Shown piece after piece: positions 26,667-36,439 of a stretch of 64,000 nt of DNA (positions are counted from its first letter, which is position 1; the number at the start of each line of letters is the position of its first letter). The notes under the pieces are model-generated. The model worked only from the letters and a program-made list of their open reading frames with translations, searched no databases and was not told where the DNA came from. Both the position numbers and the translations under genes were made by a program. Source of the stretch: Muribaculaceae bacterium (GTDB lineage: Bacteria; Bacteroidota; Bacteroidia; Bacteroidales; Muribaculaceae); NCBI GenBank assembly GCA_017621055.1, contig JAGATX010000023.1:31325-95324 (forward strand), written 5' to 3'.

Positions 26667-28655
26667 ATGCGTAGGGTGGCGGTCCTCGTGGCCGTTGTTG
26701 CCGCCACGTTGATGAGTTCGGCGCAGGTCGGCACCGACGAAGGCCCCGTGGAGACTCCTCAGGGACCGGTAATAGCGCCCTCCTATGCCTGGCGTATGAT
26801 ACAGCCTCTGGGGCTGCGCGAACCCGCCGATATCGACACCCTTTTCCAGAATTACAGCCGCGAGTCGGTGCCTTCCGAAATATCATCGGCATGGGCATGC
26901 ACCGGCAATGCCGTCGCAGAGGGCCTGAATATGATTTTCGACGAGCGCCCGGCAATGAGCGACTTCTTTTTCCGCGACGCCGTGGCATACTGGTTGCCCT
27001 CCGCCGCAAAGGCCAAGTTCTACAACACCCGCATCCCGATGACGCTTCTGTCGTTCAATACAGCCGGTGGACGCGACAACGGTCAGGAGCTCCTTCGCGC
27101 CGTCTTTTCCGGTAATATCAACGCCAAAGCGCAGGTAGGCGTCATGCTCGATTACCTCTATTCCAAAGGCTGCTATGCCAACCAGCACGCCAAAGACCTC
27201 AACTGGGGTTTTTCCGGCAGTTACCTCGGCGACCGGTATGAGTTTCAGGGCTTTTACTACCATTATAACCTTGTGGCCGCCGAGAACGGGGGAATTACCG
27301 ATATGGGATATATCCGCGATCCTGCCGAGCTGCAGGGCGGCGTCACCACCATAGACCCCAAGAGCATACCCACACGTCTGAGCAACGCCTTCAACCGCGT
27401 GAGCGGTCAGCAACTCACCCTCAACAATCGCTACAAAGTTGGCTATTGGCACGAGGAGACCGAGGGCGACAGCGTGGTGAGCCGCACATACATTCCGGTG
27501 ACATCGTTCATCTACACTCTCGACTTTACCTCCGGAAAGCACGTATTCACCGACGGCTCGCCGGCCGAACTACAGTCGTTCTACGGCAACACATATCTTA
27601 ATCCGACGGTAACTCACGATCTTACCTCGTACTGGACGGTGAGCAACACTCTCGGAGTATCGTTGCTCGAAGGATTCAACAAATATGCCAAATTCGGGCT
27701 GTCGGCATACCTCACCCATCAGGTACGCCGCTACACGCTGCCCGTCGACACCCTCGACCATGACGGACTCGACCTCACGCCCTTTCCGGAAGGGCTGACC
27801 TTGCCCGACCACCGCCACACCGACCAGCTGGCATGGGTAGGCGCCCAGCTTACAAAGCAGCGCGGCGCCATCCTCCGATACAGCGCCACCGCAGAGTTAG
27901 GCATCCTCGGACCCGTGGCCGGCGATGTCAGGGTTAACGGTACTGTCGATACTCGAATACCACTTGGCGCAGACAGCCTCGAGATCGCCGCTACCGGCTC
28001 CTTTGTCAACGAAGAGGCGCCTTATCTGGCAAAGCATTTCATATCCAACCACCATGTCTGGAACAACGACATGGGTAAACGGCGCACCCTCCGCCTGGGA
28101 GGCTCCGTCGCCTATGCGCGCACCGGCACTACCTTCAGCGCAATGGTTAGCAACCTGCAGAATCACATATATTTCGATACCTACGGGTCGCCCGTTCAGC
28201 ACGGCGGCAGCGTACAGGTGCTCTCGCTGCAACTGCAGCAGAATATCCGAGCCGGTATCTTCCACTGGGACAACCGGATAACCTATCAGACCACGGGCAA
28301 CGACGCCGTCGTTCCCCTTCCCAAACTGGCGATATACTCCAACATGTACATCGAGAGCCGCATAGCCACCCTCCGCTTCCAGCTCGGCGTGGACTGCGAC
28401 TATTATACCCGCTATTATGCACCCGGCTACAGTCCCGCCACAATGGCCTTCACCAACCAGCGCGAGATGAAGCTCGGCAACTATCCTTTCTGCAACATTT
28501 ATTGCAACATGAAGCTGAGCAAAACGCGGTTCTACGTCATGTTCTCGCATTTCAACCAGGGCCTTTTCGGCGGCAGCGATTATTTTTCCATGCCCTATTA
28601 TCCGCTGAACCCACGCCGGTTCCAGCTGGGCATATCCATTGATTTCGCCAACTGA
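26667..28655 (+). CDS. Putative outer-membrane porin (Porin_10 type)
   Basis: A ~662-residue protein with a signal peptide (MRRVAVLVAVVAATLMSSAQ) followed by a chain rich in alternating aromatic and polar residues, as in outer-membrane beta-barrels. Segments such as NTRIPMTLLSF, FYYHYNLVAAENGG and the terminal PRRFQLGISIDFAN, which ends in a short barrel-closing strand, match the Porin_10 group of Bacteroidota. I start it at 26667; ATG 26637 is in frame upstream. Its stop overlaps the start of the TPR gene by one base, so the pair is co-expressed. The solute carried is unknown. Confidence 0.82.
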   Translation: MRRVAVLVAVVAATLMSSAQVGTDEGPVETPQGPVIAPSYAWRMIQPLGLREPADIDTLFQNYSRESVPSEISSAWACTGNAVAEGLNMIFDERPAMSDFFFRDAVAYWLPSAAKAKFYNTRIPMTLLSFNTAGGRDNGQELLRAVFSGNINAKAQVGVMLDYLYSKGCYANQHAKDLNWGFSGSYLGDRYEFQGFYYHYNLVAAENGGITDMGYIRDPAELQGGVTTIDPKSIPTRLSNAFNRVSGQQLTLNNRYKVGYWHEETEGDSVVSRTYIPVTSFIYTLDFTSGKHVFTDGSPAELQSFYGNTYLNPTVTHDLTSYWTVSNTLGVSLLEGFNKYAKFGLSAYLTHQVRRYTLPVDTLDHDGLDLTPFPEGLTLPDHRHTDQLAWVGAQLTKQRGAILRYSATAELGILGPVAGDVRVNGTVDTRIPLGADSLEIAATGSFVNEEAPYLAKHFISNHHVWNNDMGKRRTLRLGGSVAYARTGTTFSAMVSNLQNHIYFDTYGSPVQHGGSVQVLSLQLQQNIRAGIFHWDNRITYQTTGNDAVVPLPKLAIYSNMYIESRIATLRFQLGVDCDYYTRYYAPGYSPATMAFTNQREMKLGNYPFCNIYCNMKLSKTRFYVMFSHFNQGLFGGSDYFSMPYYPLNPRRFQLGISIDFAN

Positions 28656-30676
28656 TGAACCGCTACGCCAGAGATATAATAATTGTAGCCCTGCTCGTAT
28701 TGAGCGGTGGAGGGGTGCGTGCTCAGGTGAATACCGACCAGGTGATGCGCATAGGCCAGAATTCGCTGTATTTCGAGGACTATATGCTCTCGATCCAGTA
28801 TTTCAATCAGGCCATAGCAGCAAAACCATATCTGGCGCAGCCTTATTTTTACCGTGCTGTCGCCAAATTCAACCTCGATGACTACATGGGGGCCGAAGCC
28901 GACGCCAACCGGGCTCTCGAACTCAATCCCTACCTCACCGACGCCTACGAGGTGAGGGGAGTGGCACGTCAGAACCTCGGGCGACTGCGCGCCGCCATCG
29001 AGGACTACGACCGTGCCCTCGAACTGCTGCCGCGCAACCGCCAGCTGCTCTTCAACAAGGCCCTTGCACAGACCGACGCCGACGACCATGCCGCCGCCGA
29101 CTCCACTTACTCTCTGCTGCTGAGCCAATATCCCAATTTCGACAAAGGATATCTGGGGCGCGCGAGCCTCCGGCTTGTTACCGCCGACACCGTAGGGGCG
29201 TCCGAGGATATAGACCGCGCCCTTGCCATAGACCGCAACAACGCCAATGCATACATCATGCGTGCCGACATAGCCATCAACAGCCACGGTGACTACAACG
29301 CGGCACTCGCCGACATCGACGAGGCCATACGTCTGATGCCGCACGTGGCAGGTCTCTACATAAACCGCGCTTTCCTGCGGTACAATCTCGACTCCTACAC
29401 CGGCGCTATGGCCGACTACGACTACGCCCTCACCCTCGACCCTCTCAATGCCACGGCGCTGTTCAACCGCGGCCTACTGCTCGCCGAGGTGAGCGCCAAC
29501 GACCTCGCCCTCGACGATTTCAACCGTGTGCTGTCGCTCGACCCCGATGACTATCGCGCCCTCTATAATCGCGCCGTAATCTACAAGGCCAAAGGCGAAT
29601 ACGATGCCGCCCTCGCAGATATGGACCGCGTTGCGGAGCGTTTCCCCGATTTTCCGGGTGCGGTGTATTTTCGTGCCGCCGTCAATGAGGAACGCGGCAA
29701 TCTCGCCGCTGCCGAGCGCGATTATCGGCGCGCGCGCCGCATGCTCGCCGAGTTGCGCCCTGACGATGCCGACCGTACCGCCGAGGGCACCGCGCCATCC
29801 GACAGCATAGTCACCCCTGGCAGCGACATGCCCGACGAGCTGACCGGCAAGCGCTTCGCCACGCTCCTCACCGTCGACGACAACGCCGCCATCGAGCGGG
29901 AGTACAACAACAGCGCCATCCGCGGGCGCGTGCAGGACCGCGACGTCAATATAGAGATAGAGCCGCCGATGTTGCTCAGTTTCTATTCCTCGCCCACCGA
30001 ACTACGCGGCGAGTCGACGTATATCCGCCAGGTCGAGGATATAAACGCCACTCGCGCGCTGCGTCACGTCCTATTGGTGACCAACAAGGTACCCACCCTC
30101 GACGAGGCTGCATCGGCGCGCCATTTTCAAAGTATAGATTACTATAATTCCTATCTTGCCACACATACCGGCCGGCCTATCGACTACATAGGCCGCGCCC
30201 TCGATTTCCTTACCGTCCGCGACTACACCAACGCCGAGCGCGATGCCACACGCGCTCTCGAGGCCGCGCCCGACCTCGCCTTGGCATATATGGTTCGCGC
30301 ACAGGCCAAATACGGCAACTACCGCCTCGGCCGCAGCGACGCCGGCACCGATGCCACCACACGCGGCGCCCTTGCAACCGCCGCTCTCGACGATATCCTT
30401 GCTGATATCGACGAGCTGATACGTCTGGCTCCCGACATGGCGGTGGCATGGTTCAACAAGGGCGATATCCTTTTTGAGCGGGGCGACTATGCCGGCGCTG
30501 ACGCCGCTTTCTCACGGGCAATAGAGCTGCGCCACGATTTCGGCGAGGCGTACTACAACCGCGGTTACCTTGCCCTGCGGTCAGGACGCCGTGACCGCGG
30601 CATTGCCGACCTCTCCAAGGCCGGCGAACTCGGCATAGTCGGTGCATACAACCTGATAAAGCGGATGTCGAACTGA
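28655..30676 (+). CDS. Secreted tetratricopeptide-repeat protein
   Basis: A 673-residue protein with a signal peptide (ending near RAQVNTD). One block of about ten TPR units spans residues ~25-365, with repeated patterns such as AYEVRGVARQNLGRLRAAIEDYDRALEL. A non-repeat segment follows (~370-500), rich in charged residues and containing VNIEIEPPMLLSFYSSP. A second TPR block (~500-665) ends the chain. It probably acts in the periplasm as a scaffold. Overlap with the porin gene suggests a role in porin assembly or function, which is an inference. Confidence 0.8.
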   Translation: MNRYARDIIIVALLVLSGGGVRAQVNTDQVMRIGQNSLYFEDYMLSIQYFNQAIAAKPYLAQPYFYRAVAKFNLDDYMGAEADANRALELNPYLTDAYEVRGVARQNLGRLRAAIEDYDRALELLPRNRQLLFNKALAQTDADDHAAADSTYSLLLSQYPNFDKGYLGRASLRLVTADTVGASEDIDRALAIDRNNANAYIMRADIAINSHGDYNAALADIDEAIRLMPHVAGLYINRAFLRYNLDSYTGAMADYDYALTLDPLNATALFNRGLLLAEVSANDLALDDFNRVLSLDPDDYRALYNRAVIYKAKGEYDAALADMDRVAERFPDFPGAVYFRAAVNEERGNLAAAERDYRRARRMLAELRPDDADRTAEGTAPSDSIVTPGSDMPDELTGKRFATLLTVDDNAAIEREYNNSAIRGRVQDRDVNIEIEPPMLLSFYSSPTELRGESTYIRQVEDINATRALRHVLLVTNKVPTLDEAASARHFQSIDYYNSYLATHTGRPIDYIGRALDFLTVRDYTNAERDATRALEAAPDLALAYMVRAQAKYGNYRLGRSDAGTDATTRGALATAALDDILADIDELIRLAPDMAVAWFNKGDILFERGDYAGADAAFSRAIELRHDFGEAYYNRGYLALRSGRRDRGIADLSKAGELGIVGAYNLIKRMSN

Positions 30677-30686
30677 CTGCCGCGCC

Positions 30687-30710
30687 ACGTGTTATAATTG
30701 CATAACACGT
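30687..30710. repeat. Perfect inverted repeat in a 46-base gap
   Basis: ACGTGTTAT (30687-30695) and ATAACACGT (30702-30710) are separated by six bases. It fills the gap between the TPR gene and the DUF2156 gene. No T-run follows, so an operator is as likely as a terminator. Confidence 0.75.
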
Positions 30711-30722
30711 AAATAGAACATT

Positions 30723-31685
30723 ATGCCACTAATGAACAACTCCCGGGCGCAGGTCATTGTCGCCGAGTGCCCGACTGCCGATATTACACTTGATTTCCAT
30801 CGCGTAACGCTCGACGCGCTGCCTCGCATCGCGCCTTATCTGCGGCTGAGCACCTCGCGGACATGCGATTACAGCACCGGCGGAATTGCCATGTGGGTGG
30901 ATTATTTCAACTATGAATATGCCATCGCCGCCGACACCCTCTTTATCAAGGGTCTCGACGAGAGCGACCGCAGCCATGAGGCTTTCGCCGTGCCGCTGGG
31001 AGCGTTGCCACTTGCCGATGCAATCGATGTGCTGCGCCGTTATTGTGCCTCGCGAAACCAGGTACTTGTGCTGTCGGCGGTTCCTGAAGAATATTTGCCG
31101 GCACTGACCATGCTGGGCGCCACAGACATACGGCGCCTCGATGCATGGAGCGACTATCTTTACAGTGCCGATGAGCTCGCAAGCCTGCAGGGGCACATTT
31201 TCAATAAAAAGCGCAATCATGTGAACCGTTTTTTGACCGACAACCCCGATGCGGTCCTTGAAGAGATCACAACGGACAACATTCCTGAAATTCTGGCATT
31301 TATCGACAGTATAGATGTCTGCGGCAAAGCCGACGTGGCAATGGCGGAGTTCGAACGCGAGCAGACGCGTGCCGTCTTTGCATCATGGCCCCGCTACGGT
31401 TTCGAGGGGGCGGCCCTGCGTGCCGGCGGACGCATCGTGGCCTTCACTGCCGGCGAGATTATCGGCGATACGTTGATCTTGCATATCGAGAAGATGAACC
31501 ACGAGGTCGCCGGTGCCGGCGAGACCATCAACAAGATGTTTGCCGAGCGAATTGTTGCTCAAAATCCCTCAGTGAAATACATTAACCGCGAGGACGATGC
31601 CGGCGACCCCGGCCTGCGGCGTGCCAAAGAGAGCTATCACCCTGTGCGTCTGCTCTCAAAGTACGATCTGACAATGCCGCTGTGA
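30723..31685 (+). CDS. DUF2156 (phosphatidylglycerol lysyltransferase C-terminal-like) protein
   Basis: A 320-residue soluble protein made of two GNAT-like halves, as in the DUF2156 family, which is related to the catalytic domain of MprF-type aminoacyl transferases. Characteristic segments are CDYSTGGIAMWVDYFNYEYA near residue 46 and KKRNHVNRFL near 160. The C-terminal YINREDDAGDPGLRRAKESY is the family signature. There is no membrane domain, so it is not a complete MprF. A second ATG three codons in (30732) is possible. The acceptor is unknown; an aminoacyl or acyl transfer is inferred from the fold. Confidence 0.82.
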   Translation: MPLMNNSRAQVIVAECPTADITLDFHRVTLDALPRIAPYLRLSTSRTCDYSTGGIAMWVDYFNYEYAIAADTLFIKGLDESDRSHEAFAVPLGALPLADAIDVLRRYCASRNQVLVLSAVPEEYLPALTMLGATDIRRLDAWSDYLYSADELASLQGHIFNKKRNHVNRFLTDNPDAVLEEITTDNIPEILAFIDSIDVCGKADVAMAEFEREQTRAVFASWPRYGFEGAALRAGGRIVAFTAGEIIGDTLILHIEKMNHEVAGAGETINKMFAERIVAQNPSVKYINREDDAGDPGLRRAKESYHPVRLLSKYDLTMPL

Positions 31686-31757
31686 CCGACGCTGTCGCCG
31701 CGACGTGGCGCCATTCCCTTTCCCCTCATTTATTTTAGGTGAACAAAAGCTAAAATG

Positions 31758-31788
31758 TTGGCGAGACGAAAAAAAATTGTTAACTTTG
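31758..31788 (+). promoter_or_regulatory. Promoter for the MFS transporter gene
   Basis: TTG (31758-31760) and TAACTTTG (31781-31788) are exactly 20 nt apart, a near-perfect Bacteroidota promoter. It gives a ~50-base leader before the ATG at 31846. Confidence 0.85.
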
Positions 31789-31845
31789 CCCTGATTTAGG
31801 AGATTATTAACAAACATACATATCATACTTGCCTAAAATAAAGCC

Positions 31846-33702
31846 ATGAAACAACCTAAAGACTTGAGCTTTTGGAAATTATGGAACCTGAGCTTCGGGT
31901 TCTTCGGCGTGCAGATAGCCTATGCCCTGCAGAGTTCGCAGGTTAGCCGCATATTCTCGACCATCGGCGCCGATCCTCACGACCTGAGCTATTTCTGGAT
32001 ACTTCCGCCCCTTATGGGCCTGATAGTGCAGCCCATAGTCGGCAGCGCCTCGGACCGCACATGGAACCGCTTCGGCCGCCGTCTGCCTTACCTGCTGTTA
32101 GGCGCCGCCGTGGCTATTATCGTGATGTGCTTCCTGCCCAATGCGGGCAGCCTGGGTCTCGGTGTCAGCTCCGCCATCATTTTCGGTCTGGTAATGCTCA
32201 TGCTCCTCGACACGAGCATCAACATGGCCATGCAGCCCTTCAAAATGCTGGTGGGCGACTGCGTGAACGAAAAGCAGAAAGGTCTGGCGTACTCCATACA
32301 GAGTTTCCTTTGCAACGCAGGCTCTGTGGCCGGTTACCTTGCGCCCTTCATCCTGGCATTGTTCCTCAGCAGCACCGCTCCTAAAGGCGAAGTACCTCCG
32401 ACTGTGACGTGGGCTTTCTATATCGGAGCATTCATCCTGCTGCTGTGCGTGGTCTATACCTTTGCCAAGGTCAGGGAAATGCCGCCGGCCGAATATGCCG
32501 AATATCATGGCGGCGCCGTGGAAAAGGATGCCAAGCGCGAGAATATGTTCAAGCTCCTTGTGCATGCGCCCAAAGTGTTCTGGACTGTCGGACTCGTGCA
32601 GTTCTTCTGCTGGTCCGCATTCCTTTATATGTGGACCTACAGCACCGACGCCGTGGCAATGCAGGCTTTCGATGCTCCTGCCGTGCGTGAAGTCAAGGGC
32701 ATAGTAATCGACGGCCAGAGCTACGATGCAAAATATATCTTTGCCGGTCAGACTCCCGTCCTTGCCGAAGGGCACCTGACAATTGCAGGTATAGAAATCG
32801 ACGGCAATTTCAGCAACCCGTCCACTGTGGTGCTCGACGGCGATACTCTCGTTGCCGGCGGCAAGGTGTGTGTAGGCGAGCATGGCGACAAGATCGACGT
32901 TGCCGGCGAAGGCTTCATAGCCGGCGAGGCTGCAACGCTCGTTGTTGACGGCACGCCCGTGCGTGTGGAGCGCTCGGCAGTAGCAGTGTCCAATCTCTCC
33001 CGCATCGGTTCCGAAACCGAACTCACGGCAGCAAACATTGCCGTGCTCAACGACGGCACCGGCGAATATGTGCTCGAGCAGACCTCTACGCTGCCCGCCG
33101 TAAACTCGCCCGGCGAGATAGAACTCACATATAAGACCGTGCTGAACCCTGCAAGCAGCCGATATCAGGCTGCCGGCGACTGGAACGGCGTGCTTCTGGC
33201 AATCCAGGGCGTTGCAGCCGTGCTGTGGGCAATAGTCCTCGGGGGCGTGCGTCGACGCAAACCGGCCTACAGCCTCAGCCTGCTGCTGGGCGCCGCCGGC
33301 TTTATCTCCGTGATGTTCGTCCACAACCAGTATGTTCTTTTCGTATCGTATGCACTGATGGGTTGCGCCTGGGCCGCTATGCTCTCCATGCCGTTCACGA
33401 TCCTTACCAACGCTCTCAGCGGCGGAAATATCGGCACCTATCTCGGCCTGTTCAACTGCACCATCACCATACCGCAGATTGTTGCCGCACTCTGCGGCGG
33501 TCTCATCCTCGGTCTCTTCCCGGCCACGGCCTCGGGAGCTGCGAATACAGTGATGATGCTCACGGTATCGGGCATACTTCTTGTCCTGGGTGCTCTCGCA
33601 GTATGGATAGTTCGCGAAACCTACGGCTCGCAGGCCGGCAAGAAAGACGCCGACGAAAAGGCGCTTGCCGAATCGCAGCTCGACGCCGTTGCCGACATCT
33701 GA
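31846..33702 (+). CDS. MFS sugar transporter (GPH/SLC45-like) with inserted soluble domain
   Basis: A 618-residue inner-membrane transporter. The N-terminal half (WNLSFGFFGVQIAYALQ..., IVGSASDRTWNRFGRRLPY) and the SAFLYMWTYSTD segment match the sucrose/maltose branch of the family, which imports disaccharides with a cation. The family is usually ~440-480 residues. The excess is a single block, roughly residues 276-436, between the segment after SAFLYMWTYSTD and YQAAGDWNGVL, predicted to lie on the periplasmic side. It is rich in short Gly/Val/Asp strands and looks beta-rich. The reading frame is continuous. It is followed after 12 bases by L-serine dehydratase. The substrate is inferred from family only. 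Confidence 0.85.
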   Translation: MKQPKDLSFWKLWNLSFGFFGVQIAYALQSSQVSRIFSTIGADPHDLSYFWILPPLMGLIVQPIVGSASDRTWNRFGRRLPYLLLGAAVAIIVMCFLPNAGSLGLGVSSAIIFGLVMLMLLDTSINMAMQPFKMLVGDCVNEKQKGLAYSIQSFLCNAGSVAGYLAPFILALFLSSTAPKGEVPPTVTWAFYIGAFILLLCVVYTFAKVREMPPAEYAEYHGGAVEKDAKRENMFKLLVHAPKVFWTVGLVQFFCWSAFLYMWTYSTDAVAMQAFDAPAVREVKGIVIDGQSYDAKYIFAGQTPVLAEGHLTIAGIEIDGNFSNPSTVVLDGDTLVAGGKVCVGEHGDKIDVAGEGFIAGEAATLVVDGTPVRVERSAVAVSNLSRIGSETELTAANIAVLNDGTGEYVLEQTSTLPAVNSPGEIELTYKTVLNPASSRYQAAGDWNGVLLAIQGVAAVLWAIVLGGVRRRKPAYSLSLLLGAAGFISVMFVHNQYVLFVSYALMGCAWAAMLSMPFTILTNALSGGNIGTYLGLFNCTITIPQIVAALCGGLILGLFPATASGAANTVMMLTVSGILLVLGALAVWIVRETYGSQAGKKDADEKALAESQLDAVADI

Positions 33703-33714
33703 TGCGGTAAACAC

Positions 33715-34911
33715 ATGGAATCACTCCGGCAACTCTATAAGATAGGCCTGGGCCCGTCGTCATCTCACACCATGGGTCCGCGCAAGGCCGCCGAGCGCTT
33801 TACCGGGCGCACGGCGGGGCGCGCCGCCCGCTATGAGGTGACACTATATGGCGCGCTCGCCGCTACCGGCCGCGGTCACCTCACGGACCAGGCAATTCTG
33901 TCGGTTCTCACACCCGCGGCCCCCGCCGAGATTGTATGGAAGCCCGATATCGTTCTGCCTTTCCACACAAATGCGATGACCTTCGTGGCCTATGGCAGCG
34001 ACGGCGCCGAAATCGACCGCTGGACAGTCTATTCTGTCGGCGGCGGCGACATAGTGGAGGAGGGCATGCCCCGCTCGAGCGGCCCCGACATTTATCCCCT
34101 CACCCGCCTGCGCGATATCCAGGCGCGATGTGAGGCCGACGGCACTTCCTACTGGGAGTACGTCGACGAGTGCGAGGGCGCCGGCATATGGGACTATCTC
34201 CGTGAGGTGTGGCAGGTGATGAAAGAAGCTGTGGAGCGCGGCATCGAGGCCGAGGGCGTGCTGCCCGGCGGTCTGGGCGTTCGCCGCAAAGCCGTGAGTT
34301 ACTACGTTCATGCCGAGGGGTATAACAAAAGTCTGAAAAGTCGCGGACTGGTCTATGCCTATGCCCTTGCCGTCAGCGAGGAAAACGCTGCCGGAGGACG
34401 CATAGTCACGGCTCCTACTTGCGGCAGCTGCGGTGTCGTTCCGGCGGTGCTGTATCATCTGTATACGTCGAAAGGCTTCAGCGAGCAGAGAATACTCCGT
34501 GCGCTCGCCACTGCCGGCCTGTTCGGAAATATCGTAAAGACCAATGCCTCGGTATCCGGAGCCGAGGTAGGTTGTCAGGGAGAAGTCGGCGTGGCTTGCG
34601 CCATGGCTGCCGCCGCTGCCTCGCAGCTTTTCGGCGGCACGGTGGCACAGATTGAATATTCGGCGGAGATGGGCCTCGAACATCACCTCGGTCTTACCTG
34701 CGACCCGGTGTGCGGGCTTGTGCAGATACCCTGTATAGAGCGGAACGCATATGCCGCCGCACGTGCCCTCGACGCCAATCTGTACGCAGCCTTCAGCGAT
34801 GGCCGACATCGCGTGGACTTCGACCGTATTGTCGAAGTCATGAAGCAGACAGGCCACGACATTCCTTCACTTTACAAGGAAACGGCCCTCGGCGGCCTCG
34901 CAAAAATCTGA
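33715..34911 (+). CDS. L-serine dehydratase, iron-sulfur dependent, single chain
   Basis: A 398-residue enzyme that deaminates L-serine to pyruvate and ammonia with a [4Fe-4S] cluster. The beta domain begins at once ([18 protein letters not shown], residues ~13-30), and the alpha domain carries the conserved cysteines in [25 protein letters not shown] and [15 protein letters not shown]. Both halves are fused in one chain, as in SdaA/SdaB. It follows the MFS transporter by 12 bases and ends before a bidirectional terminator. Co-expression with a sugar carrier may serve pyruvate supply, but that is a guess. Confidence 0.94.
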   Translation: MESLRQLYKIGLGPSSSHTMGPRKAAERFTGRTAGRAARYEVTLYGALAATGRGHLTDQAILSVLTPAAPAEIVWKPDIVLPFHTNAMTFVAYGSDGAEIDRWTVYSVGGGDIVEEGMPRSSGPDIYPLTRLRDIQARCEADGTSYWEYVDECEGAGIWDYLREVWQVMKEAVERGIEAEGVLPGGLGVRRKAVSYYVHAEGYNKSLKSRGLVYAYALAVSEENAAGGRIVTAPTCGSCGVVPAVLYHLYTSKGFSEQRILRALATAGLFGNIVKTNASVSGAEVGCQGEVGVACAMAAAAASQLFGGTVAQIEYSAEMGLEHHLGLTCDPVCGLVQIPCIERNAYAAARALDANLYAAFSDGRHRVDFDRIVEVMKQTGHDIPSLYKETALGGLAKI

Positions 34912-34970
34912 TTGCGACATCATCCCCCTGTGATGACCGGGCTATGAAAGATAGAAGAGAACCCACACAA

Positions 34971-34997
34971 AAAAAGTTGCCGCAAGGCAACTTTTTT
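34971..34997. terminator. Bidirectional terminator between sdaA-type gene and lipoprotein gene
   Basis: AAAAGTTGCC and GGCAACTTTT pair around a short CGCAA loop, with A-run and T-run on the two sides. The flanking genes converge here. Confidence 0.9.
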
Positions 34998-35021
34998 ATT
35001 TTAGGGTTGGTTATCGTCTTT

Positions 35022-35639
35022 TCAGAGGGAGGCGGTGTTGCGGAGTGTTACGTCGCGGTCGCAGATTTCGGCGCTCATTATCTCGCCGTGGTGAATTTTG
35101 ACGTCCTCGATGGTGGTGTAGCGGTCAAACTCGGCGCGGATGGCGTTGGTAATCAATACTCTCCATCGGTCGGCAGTAGCGGCGGTAAGGGAGTCGACGG
35201 CGGCGGAGTCCATGCCGGAGAGCATGTCCTCGTTATATGAAATACCCGATGGATCGACATTGACGGTGAGGGTCGAGGGGTTGAGCGAGAGGATGATATC
35301 ATCATCGTCGTGCTCGGAGGACATATACCTGCCGGTAACGGATGCCGTTGCGGCGATATTCTGCATCCACGGCATCTCGACGGCGGGGGCGTCGGCGCTG
35401 ACAGCCTGCTGTATGTTTATCACTGCCGAGAGATTGACATCGCCTGTACCGGAACCGTCGGCAGTGCCGAAATCGACGGTGACGGTGGCTGTGGCATCTG
35501 CTGCGCCGGGAATGTCGAGGCGCGAGGGCGATGCCTGCCATGCTCCCTGGATGTTGAGGGCTTTGGAGCACGACGATACTATTGTCACGGAGAAGAGAAC
35601 AGCTAATGTGGTGAAGAAGGCAGTGGTGAGAGTTTTCAT
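35022..35639 (-). CDS. Hypothetical lipoprotein
   Basis: A 205-residue protein with a clear lipoprotein signal (lipobox VSSC, cysteine near residue 24). The mature part is rich in Thr, Ala, Asp and Val in alternating patterns (TATVTVDFGTADGSG), suggesting a beta-sandwich or barrel-like fold. It carries an acidic run EHDDDD around residue 109. I do not recognise a named family, although many Bacteroidales lipoproteins have this layout. It is transcribed alone, between a shared terminator and plsC, which is on the same strand 72 bases upstream. Confidence 0.75.
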   Translation of the reverse strand: MKTLTTAFFTTLAVLFSVTIVSSCSKALNIQGAWQASPSRLDIPGAADATATVTVDFGTADGSGTGDVNLSAVINIQQAVSADAPAVEMPWMQNIAATASVTGRYMSSEHDDDDIILSLNPSTLTVNVDPSGISYNEDMLSGMDSAAVDSLTAATADRWRVLITNAIRAEFDRYTTIEDVKIHHGEIMSAEICDRDVTLRNTASL

Positions 35640-35711
35640 ATTTTGCTATGCTTTGGTATGGGGAAGTATAAAACAACAACAAAATATGAGGCCAAAAAGT
35701 TCACGTTCCCG

Positions 35712-36425
35712 TCAGAGCGCCGAGGCTATGGAGGCGCGTGAACGCTCCATTAGCTGAGCCAGATCGTGGCGGCCTTCGCCGTCGGGGTATATAGGCTGGT
35801 GTATGGTGAGCGTTATTGTGCCATAGCGCGGCAGCATAGCCTGCCGAGGCATCACGCTGTAAGCGCCGTCGATGGTCACGGGCACCACGGGCAGCCCGAA
35901 TTCCACGGCCAGAGCGAAGGCTCCGCGGCGGAAGGCGTGCATTTTGCCGTCGGGCGTTCGCGAGCCTTCGGGAAACACCACCACGCTCATTCCGCCGGAA
36001 AGACGTTTTTCGGCCTCGGCCATGGTGGCGCGCACTGCCGCGGGGCTGCTGTTGTCGACATAGATATGGCCTGACACACGGCAGCTGTAGCCCACCAGAG
36101 GTATTTTTTCCAGACCTTTTTTCATCATCCAGCGGAACTGATGACCCAGATAACCGTAGATTGCGAAGATATCGTAAGCGCCCTGATGGTTGGCGACAAA
36201 AACATACGATTTATTCTTTTCCACCCTGTCGGCGCCCACAACACGCACACGCACCAGCGACAGGATGCAGAACACGCGCGCCCAGATGTGGCCGGGCCAG
36301 TAGCCGAATGTGCGGCCCATGCCCAGGGCGCTCCCTATGATGGTTACGGTGGCTGCTATGACTGTTGCCACCAGCAGCAGCGGCAGCATGATCAGAAACT
36401 GGTAGATGCGGTATAGTATAATCAT
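35712..36425 (-). CDS. plsC: 1-acyl-sn-glycerol-3-phosphate acyltransferase
   Basis: A ~237-residue membrane-bound acyltransferase that makes phosphatidic acid from lysophosphatidic acid. One or two hydrophobic helices lie at the N-terminus (~8-35). The catalytic motif NHQGAYDIF (HX4D) is near residue 82 and the glycerophosphate-binding FPEGSRTPDG follows near 150. I start it at 36425 (MIILYRIYQ), because the -7 promoter element at 36447-36454 overlaps the longer frame starting at 36449. It diverges from fabG, which acts earlier in lipid synthesis. Confidence 0.92.
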   Translation of the reverse strand: MIILYRIYQFLIMLPLLLVATVIAATVTIIGSALGMGRTFGYWPGHIWARVFCILSLVRVRVVGADRVEKNKSYVFVANHQGAYDIFAIYGYLGHQFRWMMKKGLEKIPLVGYSCRVSGHIYVDNSSPAAVRATMAEAEKRLSGGMSVVVFPEGSRTPDGKMHAFRRGAFALAVEFGLPVVPVTIDGAYSVMPRQAMLPRYGTITLTIHQPIYPDGEGRHDLAQLMERSRASIASAL

Positions 36426-36439
36426 GATAAAAAGAGTCT

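Noticed and set aside
32098-33714. 538-residue open frame on the minus strand
   Set aside because: It is antisense to the MFS transporter, and His/Glu-rich in the manner of shadow frames.
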